A DNA stretch of 64,000 nucleotides, taken from Inonotus obliquus (Eukaryota; Basidiomycota; Agaricomycetes; Hymenochaetales; Hymenochaetaceae). Shown here in pieces: positions 50,031 to 61,455 of the stretch. The stretch is from assembly GCA_032164295.1 (NCBI GenBank), contig JAJHTX010000003.1:1798001-1862000 (forward strand). Direction: 5' to 3'. Every line of letters begins with the position of its first letter. The stretch's first letter is position 1. Made by a program: the position numbers and the translations under genes. The notes beneath the pieces are model-generated. The model made no database searches. It was not told the DNA's origin and saw only the letters and a program-made list of their open reading frames with translations.

Positions 50031-51349
50031 TAAATGTGCGAGATCGCGTCCGGTACCAGAGGTACCGAGACGAGGGGTGTATGGTTTTAAGTGGGGGAGG
50101 GCTAATACGTGCCGGTACTTAACCAGTACGCTCACGGTACTTGTTGTCTATGAAAAGGGGGAGTGAATGGATGGGCCAGAAGCGAAGAGTATGTGATTCT
50201 GGTATGAAAAGGACAGTTTAGAACGTGGGAAAAACTTCGGTACAGGTCGGTATGAGAGAGAACGTAGCAAAACAAGAGTCTAATACCGTGGGAAAAACCT
50301 CGGTACAGGTCGGTACAGAAACAAAGGGGTCGGTATGTGAAGGTATGTTGTCAAACAAGAAGATCAGTACAGAAACTAAAGGATGATGTGCAGAATACAA
50401 AGAATAACAAAATGTCGGTATCGTGGGAAAAACATCGGTACACGTCGGTACTGCAAGAAAACAACTGGCACAGGGTGGTATAGCAAGAAACTGAATGGGA
50501 GAGACTGGTGGATGAAGGTGTCGACTGGACTGGGAAGCAAACCTGAGCCCTCACACGGGAGGCTAACTCTGAAGGTTTACTTGAGACGGAACTGGGATGG
50601 GACTGGGACGAAGCTTGAGATGAGACTGAGATAGAACTGAGAAGGGGGTGAGGAAACCCGAGCCCTCACGTTAGAGGCTAGCTCCTAAGATTACCTGGAG
50701 AGCTACTACGTACAGGAGAAGATATTTATACTACTGTACCGTAGTTAGCTCATAAATCCAAAAGGAGAAAGTAGAAAGGAAGATCAAAACAAAGAAAAGT
50801 CTGAAGAAAAATGTAACAAGGAAAGTGAACATTGCAGCGCCATCAGGAGGACAATAAGAAAGGGTTAGGGAGGACAAGATACCAATGAAAATGTAGCATA
50901 TAGTACCTCTGGATGAAAAGTCCTCAGGACAAGAGATCTGCGCCCCTGCTGATTGATACCGACACGTTTCTGGTGGTACCGGACCTGAAAACCTTAACAG
51001 ATACTGACCCTGAGCTTCCCCAAAGAACCGGCATGCATAGTCCAACCATCAGGAATGAATACCAGAGAGGAAGACGTCTGATCCATGTCATGAGAGCATG
51101 TTGAATTGTCAAATTGTCTCGGTACCGGGTTTCTTGGCACTCGGTACTCTCAGTATTCTCGGTACCAGGTTTCTTGGCGCTCGGTACCGGTACTCTCGGC
51201 ATTCAGTATCTTGAGAATGGGACCGACAGTTTCTCTAGGTGTGCCGGTGGATACTGGAAGGTGTAGATAGGACTGTACCGTAGCATGGGGTAAGCATAGA
51301 ATGGGATACCGGGCTTGATACCGAGCTCAGCTGCACGTAGTTCTCTTCA
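50031..51349 (-). repeat. 5' LTR of family A element
   Basis: Intact 1319-bp LTR, starting TGAAGAGAACTACGTGCAGC and ending CGCACATTTA on the minus strand. It is densely populated with GGTAC and CGGTAT words. It is almost identical to the split 3' LTR; the differences are mainly transitions at CpG (for example CTCGGTGTTCGG versus CTCGGCATTCAG). Confidence 0.85.
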
Positions 51350-51353
51350 GCGT

Positions 51354-52010
51354 CATGTCATTAGAGGTCAAAAATGGACTAATCAGCCATTTTCTCCATC
51401 AATACTGCACATAAAACTCTGATATAAACATGTAAAAATTGTACTTGAAAATGTACTTCTAACAGTATAAGAATGTCTCAGAAATGTGATGTGTGCGTGA
51501 CAGAACAAGAAACACAATTGCGTCAAGTATATACCTCACCTTCTTCTTCAGACAATACAAAGCTTGTAACTTACTAAATACTGCACGCAAAAACATAATA
51601 CAACAACATAAAAAATATACTCAAAAAAGTGCTTCTGGACATGCCACTATCTTGCAAATTCATTGTGCACAGGCATCAGCGGAAAGGAAACAGTCTTGCA
51701 AATATCGGTCATCACAATGCTCCCTGCAGACTGTACCAGTCGTTGCCATTGACTAGATCATCTGAGTCAACAAAGAGTCAACAAAATTGTCTCTACCTGA
51801 TATGCATCTGGGCAATAGATATGGAAACTGCAAAAGGTTTTATTCATGTTTGAATATGATTGTTGCAGTAGCCCTCAATATCGCTGTTCCAATCACCTAT
51901 ATAAAGAATCAATTTTATTTGACAGTTTGTGTCAAGATGGAGGCAGTTATACATGGTAGGATGTATAAAGAATATTATGTAGTCACATTGCCAGGATAAG
52001 CAGAACATAC
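51354..52010. other. AT-rich debris, nothing recognised
   Basis: A-rich, CpG-poor sequence immediately outside the family A element, with short open frames only (e.g. 51493-51756). I see no motif, repeat pair or RNA. Confidence 0.4.
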
Positions 52011-52512
52011 TGTAACGTCTGACCCAAAGAACAGGGCCCGACAACAACCTCCTCTTAGTTCATCTGCTACAAACACAGTTTGGCCCAGCTTGAGAAAGGA
52101 AGCCACATTGAGTAGAGTGCTCGCAGTTGGTGAAGTTCAATATGATATATCATTGTGTTAGGACGGACAAGATGGCAGTGCACGTTTGAGGCCTGTTCTC
52201 ACAAAGGTCATCTGGTGACAACCTCTACTGCGTCTTGGGGGAAGTACACAGTCGTCGGCGACGTACATCAAAGGGGATAAGCCTTGAGTAATGCATGTGT
52301 CTAAGAACAGTATACGACTAAGACATCATGGTAGTAAGTAAGTACAAGAGAGGAATACCTAAGACGTCGTGGTGGTAAGTAGAAGAGTCGAATGGGGAAG
52401 ACGAGACAAGATCTATCTACTTATATACACATGAGACGTGGGAAGGTATTACTCTAAGAAGGTGCTGCGCAGCAGCATAACAATATAACTAAATAAACAA
52501 TAGGGCCCGACA
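52011..52512 (+). repeat. Possible solo LTR
   Basis: A 502-bp stretch beginning TGTAACGTCTGACC and ending AATAGGGCCCGACA. It has TG...CA termini, an internal TATATACAC box near 52423, and an internal AACAGGGCCCGACA near the start that echoes the end. This pattern is common for fungal LTRs. The flanking bases (CATAC and AGTCA) do not form a duplication, so the call is tentative; the orientation is also a guess. Confidence 0.35.
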
Positions 52513-53639
52513 AGTCAGCAAGAATGAGTAAGCGTGAGTAAGCGTCGTCAGGGTTGGGGCGGAATTAGTAATGCAGTAATAGTAATATATCGGGATGGGG
52601 CGGAGGGAGTCATAAGGTATTAGTAATGAAAGGAAATTGGTAATATAATGGAATACGAAAAATAAGAAAAAGACAAAAAAGGAAAAGTGTTCTTACACAT
52701 TGCAAGTATAGAGTTACGAGTCTCTGTAATGCATCCTAAGTCATTCCAACATGTCTTCATCCTGTAGAAGTAGTAAGAACGTAATAGGGTATAGTTTACA
52801 ACTTTCATACTTTCTGTAGGCAGTTGCTCCCCTTTCCCCTCAAGAATTGGCCCAATTGTGAACCTAGCAAGAGTAACTTGCTATTTCATATTTAGTGTAC
52901 TATAGTCAATCTCATACCAACTGTTACACGATCAGTGAGACTTCAGAAGTATTGATTGAGTTATTTATAAGACCAGTTCACTATATTTACAAAGATATAT
53001 TGTCTTGTTTATGGCTCCAGATTGTATGACAAGTAAACTTAGTGATTTCGTCAGATGCTGAGACAGTGAGAATTATTGTTGCTAAGAGCATTGATCTCTC
53101 CAATGCCCAGTGTCTGTGAAAACTTGTAAAAGAGGCCGAGGCTGAGGAAATACACTGGTTGGGTACATGCAATAGAGGTGGGGGTAGGAGGACGATTGAT
53201 TAGCAAGCAAGATGCAGCATATACACATACCTCTCAGAACACTTTGCCACTCTCTCTACTCTACTACTGCTATTGTCATTATGACTCACTGCTCAAGGCT
53301 TTCCAATGATCTGAGAAAATGCATAACGAAGATTCATAAACATGAGATTTGAGTCAGGCAGATTTTAGAATGAACAAGCATTTCAGAACATACATTATAC
53401 AATATCATTTAGAAGTATAATCACAAAGAGATTGTTTCAATGGAGGTCATAAAGAACTGTAGAAGGCCGAGAGCATTAGATTACATTGATACAGGGGTGA
53501 GTCATTATTCCGAAGAGTCAACTTGTACCCTTTTATACGTACTGTATAGTTCCTGCTCGGCTCATTGAGATACTGAAATAACATCTATTTAGATGAACTA
53601 AAGAATATGTTGTAATAGAGATGAGGACAAGACATCTCA
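52513..53639. other. AT-rich debris, nothing recognised
   Basis: No credible gene or repeat boundary. Sequence next to the possible solo LTR contains GAGTAAGCG repeated twice at about 52525-52545. The remainder is CpG-poor and probably decayed transposon sequence. Confidence 0.35.
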
Positions 53640-54290
53640 GAATCAACTATATATAGAGCATTAAGGCACATCGGCTTCAGGCTGAAGAAGGTGGCTGCTT
53701 CATGTCAAGCTCAGGTAGTGCAGGATATGCTAACACTGCATATTTCAGATCTCAAAGATGTCGCTAAAACACAGCAAAACTCAATGCATGTGCTATTAGG
53801 CTCAAATGGAATCTCATTACTTGTCCGAGCAGCTGGTGTTTGTGGACGAAAGTGCTTATGATCGCTGAACTTTTATCCAAAATCAAGCCTGGGCACTTGA
53901 GAGTAGGCAAGCTTGTCGGAAGCACTTCTTCACAAGAGGAAAGTGGTAAGTTAATTATTTGATTCCTTCAGACTATCTAATCTGCCTTCTACATTTTTCG
54001 CATGTAGCTATTCATTACTACCAGCAATCAGTCTTGATGAGATGGTTAACTGTGTGGTCATCAAGAATGCATTCAATATAAACCTCTTTGTGAAATTCAT
54101 TACTGGTCTTCTAAACAAGATGAATTCATTCTCTGCACCAAGATCTATGATCGTAATGGACAACTGCTCAATACATAAGGCTCCTGAGATCCATCAGCTC
54201 ATAGAGTCCAGGTCAGCCTTATCCTTGTTATCTGCTCAATATTGTGCTGATATATACATTAGGACATCAGACTGGAGTCTTTAGAGATTC
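53640..54290 (+). pseudogene. Tc1/mariner DDE transposase relic
   Basis: Translated fragments on the + strand follow the order of a fungal mariner-type transposase. They are STIYRALRHIGFRLKKVAAS, then EQLVFVDESAYDR followed by a stop and TFIQNQAWALESRQACRKHF with FTRGKW. After a break come AISLDEMVNCVVIKNAF, LFVKFITGLLNKMNSF and SMIVMDNCSIHKAPEIHQLI. FVDES and VMDN carry the first two catalytic Asp. The third catalytic region is not readable. Stops and breaks make it inactive. No terminal repeats were found. Confidence 0.65.
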
Positions 54291-54708
54291 AAACTACAAT
54301 CTGATCATTCTGTATCTTCTACTAGTGCATCTGTAACACAGTAGCTGATTTGTCACTTGTACCTGTCTAGATTCTACTATTCCTTTGTATTCTGCCTACA
54401 TTGTCATTTGCAAAGTAGAGAACAGAAGCTGCTAGTCTATGGCTAGCATATACACTATTTTGTGCAGTCAGGCTGAGTAGATCTGACACTGACAGTTATG
54501 CAAGCACTGTGTCAACCTGTAGATAACCATTCTTCTTCAACACATTGACAAATACCATATAGTTGTGCTGATCTCGACCTTGTTCTCTATCATCCTTGCA
54601 AGTCTTCAACTATACGTCAACCAGAGGATAGTTTCAGATTCCGTATAGCAGAGATGCACTTGTTCTTCTATGCTTTTTAGATGTATGCAATCATCTGCAG
54701 TAATCATG
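54291..54708. other. Decayed sequence between transposase relic and solo LTR
   Basis: CpG-poor, with frequent stops in all frames. It may contain the decayed 3' part of the transposase element. No feature could be supported. Confidence 0.35.
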
Positions 54709-54712
54709 CTGC

Positions 54713-56021
54713 TGAAGAGAACTACATACGACTGAGCTCAGTATCAAGCCTGGTATCTCATTCTATGCTTACCTCATGCTACAGTACAGTTCTATCTACA
54801 CCTTCTGGTAGCCATCAGCACACTCAAGGAAACTGTTTGTCCTATTTCTCAAGATACTGAACACTGAGAGTACCAGTACTGAGCATCAAGAAACCTGGTA
54901 CTAAGAGTGCCAAGAGTACTGAGTGCCAAGAAACTCGGTACCAAGACATTTTGACAATTTGACATGCTCTTATGACAGATAACTCTCTCTCTAATATTCA
55001 TTCTTGATGGTTGAACTATGCATACCAGTTCTTTGAAGAAGCTTAGGGTCAGTATCCGATAAGGTTTTCAGGTCTGGTACCACCTGAAATGTATTGATAT
55101 CGTTCAACGGAGGTGCAGATCTCTTGTACTAAGGACTTTTCATTCAAAGGTACTATATGCTATGTTTTCATTGGTATCTTGTCCTACCTAACCCTTTCTT
55201 GTTATTCCTCTGGTGACTCTGCTGTATTCATTCTTCTTATGACATTTTCTTTAGACTTTTCTTTATTTTGATCTTCCTTTTTACTTTCTCCTTTTGGACT
55301 TATGAGCTAACTATGGTACAGTAGTATAAATATCTTCTTCTGTACATAGTAGCTCTCTAGATAATCTTAGGAGCTAGCCTCTAGCATGAGGGATCAGGTT
55401 TCCTCATCCCCTCTCAGTTCTGTCTCAGTCTCATCTCAAGTTTTGTCCCAGTCCCATCCTAGTTCTGTCTCAAATGAACCTTCAGTTAGCCTCTTGTGCA
55501 AGGGCTCGGGTTTGCTTTCTGGTACAATCAACACTACTCAGCTACCAGTCTCTCCCATTCTGTTTCTTGTTATACTGCCCGACGCTAGTTGTTTTCTTGC
55601 AGTACTGACCTGTACCGGCATTTTTTCCACAGTACCAACGTTTTGTTATCCTTCATATTCTGCACATTACCCTTTTGTTTCTGTACTGACCTTTATGCTT
55701 GACTACATTTCTCCACATACTAACCCCTTTGTTTCTATACTAATCTGTACCAATGTTTTTCCCATAGTGTTAGACTTTTGTTTTGCTATATTCTCCCTTG
55801 TACCAACCTGTACCAAAGTTTTTCTCATGTTCTAACCTGTTCTTTTCGTACCAGAATCTCATACCTTTTGCTTCTAGCCCATCCATTAACTTACCCTTTT
55901 CATAGACAACAAATACCGTGATCATACTGCTTAAGTACTGGCACGTATTAGCCCTCCCCCACTTAAAACCATACACCCCTTGTCTTGATATTTCAGTACC
56001 GAATACAATCTCGCACATTCA
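54713..56021 (+). repeat. Old solo LTR of family A, CpG-decayed
   Basis: It starts TGAAGAGAACTACATACGAC, matching the family A LTR start with CG changed to CA. It continues through AGCTCAGTATCAAGCC, the GGTTTCTTGGCACTC-like blocks, TCAAATTGTC, the CTGGTACCACC region and the ACTTAAAACCATACACC block, and ends CTCGCACATTCA. It is 1309 bp against 1319 bp for the intact LTR. Candidate target duplications are CTGC (54709-54712) and CTGG (56022-56025), one mismatch. Most differences from the young LTR visible at the start are CG to TG or CA. Confidence 0.75.
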
Positions 56022-56025
56022 CTGG

Positions 56026-57480
56026 TCTCTCAAGGATGAACTATTGCTGCACACCTTCTGATAGTGACAATTTCTGATATACGAACAGTAAGGACTGTAG
56101 TACCAACAATACTTGTGATCACCTTTATAGGACTTGGGTGAACACCACTCTGAGCATCGGTAACTTCTCTGTGATCTGCTCCTCTCTCATCTTGCTCTCA
56201 GAGTAGATTTGGATTCACCATCACTACAGTTACTGCTCAATAAATCAGACCGTCTCCAATTGTTTTTTGATTCAGATAATCTCTGTACATATCTTGTCTT
56301 ATTGTTGGCATGTATTGCTTCCTTCTCTGGTAGCTTTACACAGTCCAACAACTTTAGTTGAACAGGGATCTCTTGGGACATCACACTTGGTGTACCAGCC
56401 AACTGTGTCATTGTCAAAATACTACTGGGTGAAAAATCTTAAACATCAGAACTCATAATTAGTCAAGCATAATCAGCATAATTCGTCATATTATAGCATA
56501 TATGCTTGCCATTGTGGTAGACCAGGTAGATGTTCTACAGGTGCTCGTTGCATGTAAGATTTCTTTTGATTTTGTTTATAGTAGAGCCAAGAATCTCCTT
56601 CTCATCCATCTTCTTTTGCTGATTTGTGATTGGAGCAGTCATGATTAGCTTAGTTGCATTTGCTATATTGGAATGTTTCAGACTATCCTAGGTGATAATA
56701 TATCATCATATCAGATATACACAGTAATTTGATGAAGGAGGGGAAAATCACTGTTTCATCGTTAATGTTGTAAATAACAACCTCACAAGTGACATTTGGC
56801 TTCTTCTTCTTTTTCTGTTCTGCAATATACTCCTCAATGCTTCTCACTATTTTATCAAGCTCTTTCTTGAAATTCAAATAATGTAGTGTCACCCTCTGGG
56901 CAGTAGTCTTCTTAAACCAAGGGGTAGTATAACCAAGTAAAACAGAGGTATAATTGTTAAGACAACACAAGTCTTACTTAACTACCAATAATATAATCAG
57001 AGGTCTAGTTCACAAGGACACTTCCTGTCTTGGAAGGTCGAGTCAGAGTTTAAAGGTTCAGTTAGCCTAAAAGGCTTGGAGTTAAGTTAAGAGATTAGTA
57101 GCTGTATTGCACTGAGAGTACAAGAGATCAAGCTGGAGAGTCAGGTCCCTCATACATGGGGTTTATATAGACTACAGGCCCAGAGACAAAGTGTGAGAGA
57201 AAGTTGGGAAAAGGTAAAAGGGCAAACCAGAGTCAGAGAGACCCCCTCTAGTCTGATGCAAAGTGGTACATGTGTTTCAGTAAAGTAGAGTGGAGTCTGG
57301 TGGAGCAAAGTGAAGTGAGACCATGTGAGTGCAATGTAGGATAAATAATAGAACCATGAGAACACAAAGTAAATAAGAAATAATACATGCAATGTGTGAT
57401 ATAAATAAAGACTGAGTTGAATCAGCAAGGATGAGTAATAAAAGATGACCAAGTCATAATGACTGTTGAAGTTTTAAGTA
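56026..57480. other. Degenerate repeat sequence
   Basis: AT-rich, CpG-poor. A minus-strand open stretch at 56683-56970 reads KTTAQRVTLHYLNFKKELDK and IVRSIEEYIAEQKKKKKPN, coding-like but unrecognised. No start/stop structure or repeat border can be given. Confidence 0.3.
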
Positions 57481-58190
57481 ATTGCAGTTTGCTTTATAGA
57501 GTTTCATTGTAACAGTAATGGTGTTGAAGGATTTCTGCAACATTCCTGCGAATATTACAGAGAGCATCCAATGAGCCAATCGCCAATCTTCATAAACCAC
57601 GTCTATTATTGACTAAAACCGTAAAAGGAGTATGCTGTTTAAGTACATCGCTGGCAGGTTGGCATCTATCTTGGGCAGGCATGGACATTACAATATTATT
57701 TTCGCCACCTAGTAAATTACTAAGTCGTATAAATACATCTCTAGAACAGCTTGTACATACCAGAAGAGAGTATCAAATCAGAGAAAATTATTGATCCCTC
57801 TCGATAAATAGGGTCTGCTTCTATATCTTCAATAATATTTCCAATATCTACTTGTGATGGTTCTTCTTGCTCTTCATCCTCTTCATAAATGAGGGTAAGA
57901 TTGTGACGAGTATCTATAACTTGAGATTCAACCTGAAAAGAAGAAAATCTCTACTAGACTGGCATTTTCATAACTGGGTAACTATCTAAACCTCTTCCTC
58001 GGTATTTTTAATAAGCTTTTTATGGTGTCTTCATTTGACAGGTTTTTAGGTCGGAACCCTTTTCTCTTTGCAGCTCTAGCCTTTACCACTGTAGCATTGG
58101 ACTTTGCAGCTGCTTTTGTCTTTTGTATTTCTCTGCCTCTGCAGGCCACAGGTGTCTACTCTAGCAGTTTCTTTCTTCCCTTAGGAGAGT
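57481..58190 (-). pseudogene. Unrecognised decayed coding sequence
   Basis: Minus-strand fragments look like remains of one gene. From about 58190 they read EIQKTKAAAKSNATVVKARA and AKRKGFRPKNLSNEDTIKSL (basic). Then come VESQVIDTRHNLTLIYEEDE and EPSQVDIGNIIEDIEADPIY (acidic), then VFIRLSNLLGGENNIVMSMP and PASDVLKQHTPFTVLVNNRR. Stops and frame changes interrupt them. No family is recognised; a transposon-borne gene is likely given the setting. Confidence 0.35.
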
Positions 58191-58648
58191 CATCATGATG
58201 TTGATGTTGAGGTAAAAGAAAAGAAAAAAAATAAAAAAATAGCAGAGAGGTGGTTTCTGAAACAACACGACAATATTTTCTTATGTTTCAACGGCAATTT
58301 TTGCTACTTTAAGAATGCTCTTTTACATACTCAAATTTTTGCATCTTTCGTACTTCTTATAGTACTTGCGCATTCACTAACGACTGATTGTTTGGTTGCA
58401 TATGTACATGTACATATAGTACCATGCATACCAAGCACTCAGCCTATTACAATACACCTTCCCACAGGGCAGAACAGGTAGAACAGGAACCTTGATAAGC
58501 CACTAGTTCCCCATTGCCATTGCCACCTATTACATCAGTCTAGCTCTAGCATTCTGCCTAGTTTTATAAGTATGTGAGCTTCCTCTCAACATTGACATGC
58601 ATGTTGAATGCCAGTATAATATATTGGTCTTAGCAGGAAGAAGAGAAG

Positions 58649-60265
58649 ATGGCTACTTCAGGTTTGATCATTATTAATGTCAGTAGCAACAGGTCTAATT
58701 GCTCAATCAACAGCTCAGCAGACACTTCCAGTAGAAAGAAAGGTCCTCAAAAAGCCACAGTCCCAAGCTCACACCCAAGCCTGATATCAACAAATGATAA
58801 TGATTGTATATGTCTCAACCTTGCTCCTGGCCTAAATCTGATCCTTATATATTCCTAGCAGATGATACCAAGGAACTGAAGGAACAGTCAGACAAAGCTC
58901 GAACACGCCTAGCTCAGGAGAAGGCAATGAGTATCATTGACCCTCTACTTATGAGGATAATTAGCAAATTGGATGCCCAGAACAAGGCACATAAAGAAAC
59001 TTAGGCTGAGTTAGATGAACTTAAGAGGAAGCAGGAGGATCTAATTATCAGATGTAAATCAAATGAAGTAAGGTTAAGGAGCGATACTATTGGAATTTAG
59101 CTTGCAGAGAGTGTGTTCAATCTGGAAGAGATGGTCTTGATGAATGTAAGTTTCATGTGACAAGTGATAACTGTACAAATAACATATTTTTAGGACATTG
59201 CCAAAAGTGACTACATATTTTATTGTAACTTCTCTGATGATATTATATATGCTATTTATGATAGTATCTGTACAGTCCTGTTGATGATGAACGTTGCTGA
59301 AGCTGGAATTGAGCAATTGTAGCAAGTGTTTCTTCTAACAGGCAAATTTAATAAAGAGATGTTTTGAAACCAGTGGCTTGCATACTTGAATTTCAAACTG
59401 CCACAGCAGAAGGAGAAAGTGGTAGGATCCTAGTGTGATATAAAGCCAAAGTCATTGCAGGAAGATATATCTTATGTATCAACTATAGGGTGGTTGCCAA
59501 CATGAGACCAACTTTAGAAAGTTTTGAGGTACATGCTTCGAGATACCAAGGCACCACTTGAGATCAAAATTAAGAATGAGGTTCAGGATCTCAATGCTGT
59601 GCAGGCAGAGGATAATTGGCACAATGACAAAGCAGCAGAGTATTGGAAAAAACTTACCGACGAGCACAATATTGATCCCACTGATAACCTTTCAAAAGTA
59701 GATGGCATTAAAGTAGTCCAATTGATCCCAAGAACAATAGGCAGCTCAGTGACATTATCACCAATTGTGATATCTTAAATGACTTCCAACTTTTGACGGA
59801 ACACAACAAAGATGCTTACAAGGCATGGGCATACAATAAATTCCACATTAAGAAAGTGCAAGGGATGACCAAAAACGTTAGCAATTGCAAAGTGCAACTC
59901 ACTAAATTAAAGAGTATCTACTACTTGGTGTCATGAGCTTCTACAATTCTAGAGGATGATGACTTGATACAGTTCTTCCTTACCAATTGCTTGCACATCT
60001 TTAGGATCTTAGGAAATCATTCTGTCCATCCTCACAACAGTTTCAAGAGAATAATGCAGACTATAGAGTGGATTGATCTGAAACTTCAAAACTTTGAAGG
60101 TCATGATGAAGAAGCAAGGTTTCATACCAGTAGTGCCAAACAGAAAATGGCAACACTTACCACAGCATATAGGAAGCATCAGCCAGCCGATATGAACGAT
60201 TTCATCTTTTATCTGCCCAAAATTGTGCAGGGGATTTGGCATGAGATTCTAGAGGAAAGTTAGGG
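58649..60265 (+). pseudogene. Decayed coiled-coil gene with CAG-to-TAG stops
   Basis: The frame starts near ATG 58649 (MATSGLIIINVSSNRSNCSI) and after a break reads DDTKELKEQSDKARTRLAQE, then LLMRIISKLDAQNKAHKET. It then meets TAG at 59002, 59098 and 59320, each in a context where CAG (Gln) would fit (AELDELKRKQEDLIIRCKSN continues after the first). An intact 48-nt GTAAGT...TTTAG intron lies at 59146-59193. Downstream blocks include VQAEDNWHNDKAAEYWKKLT and NSFKRIMQTIEWIDLKLQNF, ending EILEES near 60262. A long helical protein is indicated, but no family is recognised. Confidence 0.5.
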
Positions 60266-60522
60266 ATTATCGGCCCCATCATTGGAAAGCTTCTCTTACA
60301 AAAAAACAGTCAAGGTTCTTCCAAGACTAAAAGACAGTAATTTTAATAGGAAGGCTTCCAAGGATGTCAGTGCATCTATCGGTAGCTTTGCTCCTTCAAT
60401 GTTGGCAATACAGACAACCTCTTATTTGATAACTACCTTTGCAAGTTGAAATCCATTCAACATGCTGAGCAGCACAGAGTGTTAGAAAGGTAGTATTATC
60501 CATCATTAATAAGCCAATAACT

Positions 60523-61308
60523 ATGAGCGTCCTACGTTGGATACAAGAGCGGTTAGCGGCAGTAATACAAGTACTAGAACAGCCCATCGTTCCCCCGACA
60601 CCGCGAAGCAATATACTACGATGTTGCAACACGTGCCGCCCAGCTAAAGAACTAGCTGGAGGACTAATGCGAGAATTAATCAGAGAGATCACGTACGGAG
60701 ACATAATGAACGGACAAGCCGACATAATGATACGACGTCGATTTGTAGAACTAACCTACGACCCTAACCAACAAATGCAAAAGGCTTATGAAAGGGAGAT
60801 ACGAGTATTATCCTACGACGCCGGACACTTTGTAATGATGATCGGAATACGAAACGTAGCACAGGAAGGAAGACACGAACGATGCGACGCAGCTATAGTA
60901 GATGTCGACATTGTCTACAAGCGAGACCAAGCCGGAACAAACGAGAGAACTGCATATGCTTGGGGGCATTGGATAATGAATTACATAAGTCGAGGATTAC
61001 CATATGGATATACCATAATGGAAATAAAGGTAGAACAGTACGGCGGAGTAATACACCTACAAGGAGTACAAGGGATAACCCTACAACGCGCCAGGACGAC
61101 GCCAGGATATACACGAGTGCAAACTATTCGAAACTGGCTGACTGTACCACGACCGATCCTACCGATACAAACGAGACCCGAAATACAAGCAAGGGGAGGA
61201 CAAGAACAGATGACTCAGCAATTACCTAGAATAGCTGAATTAGATCAAGTGCCGTTACCGGCACAGGAATCAAACCTGTCTACAAGATGGTACCGCCCAC
61301 TACACTAA
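60523..61308 (+). CDS. Hypothetical 261-residue protein upstream of the TATA box
   Basis: An uninterrupted frame from a true ATG (MSVLRWIQERLAAVIQVLEQ) to TAA 61308. Features are a Cys-rich spot (RCCNTC), a charged helix (ELAGGLMRELIREITYGDIM), a central beta-rich part (DAGHFVMMIGIRNVAQEGRH, AAIVDVDIVYKRDQAG, GHWIMNYISRGLPYGYTIME, VEQYGGVIHLQGVQGITLQR) and a Pro/Gln-rich tail. No signal peptide, membrane helix or known motif is seen. Unlike its left flank the frame is intact. It is followed after about 150 bp by a TATA box reading the same way, so it could lie in the U3 part of an LTR, or be the 3'-terminal ORF of a preceding copy. Confidence 0.6.
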   Translation: MSVLRWIQERLAAVIQVLEQPIVPPTPRSNILRCCNTCRPAKELAGGLMRELIREITYGDIMNGQADIMIRRRFVELTYDPNQQMQKAYEREIRVLSYDAGHFVMMIGIRNVAQEGRHERCDAAIVDVDIVYKRDQAGTNERTAYAWGHWIMNYISRGLPYGYTIMEIKVEQYGGVIHLQGVQGITLQRARTTPGYTRVQTIRNWLTVPRPILPIQTRPEIQARGGQEQMTQQLPRIAELDQVPLPAQESNLSTRWYRPLH

Positions 61309-61455
61309 ACGAATCAAGGAGAGGCTAGTAACACAGAGGTAGTGAAATGAGGAAGGAAGTAAAGAGAAAGCACGGACCAGGTAACATAGAGGAAGAAACA
61401 GATAAATACCATAAACAGTAAGTAACAAGGTAGTAACGTCACACATGTAAATTAG

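Larger units (their letters stand above)
42138..51349 (-). mobile_element. LTR retrotransposon (family A), non-autonomous, with nested solo LTRs
   Basis: Complete element in minus orientation, bounded by the 4-bp target duplication GCGT (42134-42137 and 51350-51353). The 5' LTR is 50031-51349 and the 3' LTR is 42138-45181, interrupted by a family B solo LTR. A primer-binding site adjoins the 5' LTR. The LTR ends on the minus strand are TGAAGAG...CACATTTA. The internal region, once the second solo LTR is discounted, is about 3.1 kb and encodes one long Gag-like frame. No protease, reverse transcriptase, RNase H or integrase motif is seen. The LTRs differ at roughly a dozen transitions, many at CpG, so the insertion is recent. 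Confidence 0.85.

Noticed and set aside
42142..51349. LTR borders set at TGTGCG...TTCA with a 5-bp duplication
   Set aside because: TTAAA and GCGTC do not match. Moving the left border to 42138 gives a perfect GCGT duplication, and the same 4-bp rule fits B1 and B2.
57150..57452. 100-codon minus-strand frame rich in Leu/Tyr
   Set aside because: Hydrophobic and repetitive because of T/A-rich sequence; no start context, no neighbours, no domain.
60523..61308. Transposase or integrase identity for the 261-residue protein
   Set aside because: No DDE, HTH, zinc-binding HHCC or tyrosine recombinase motif could be recognised.
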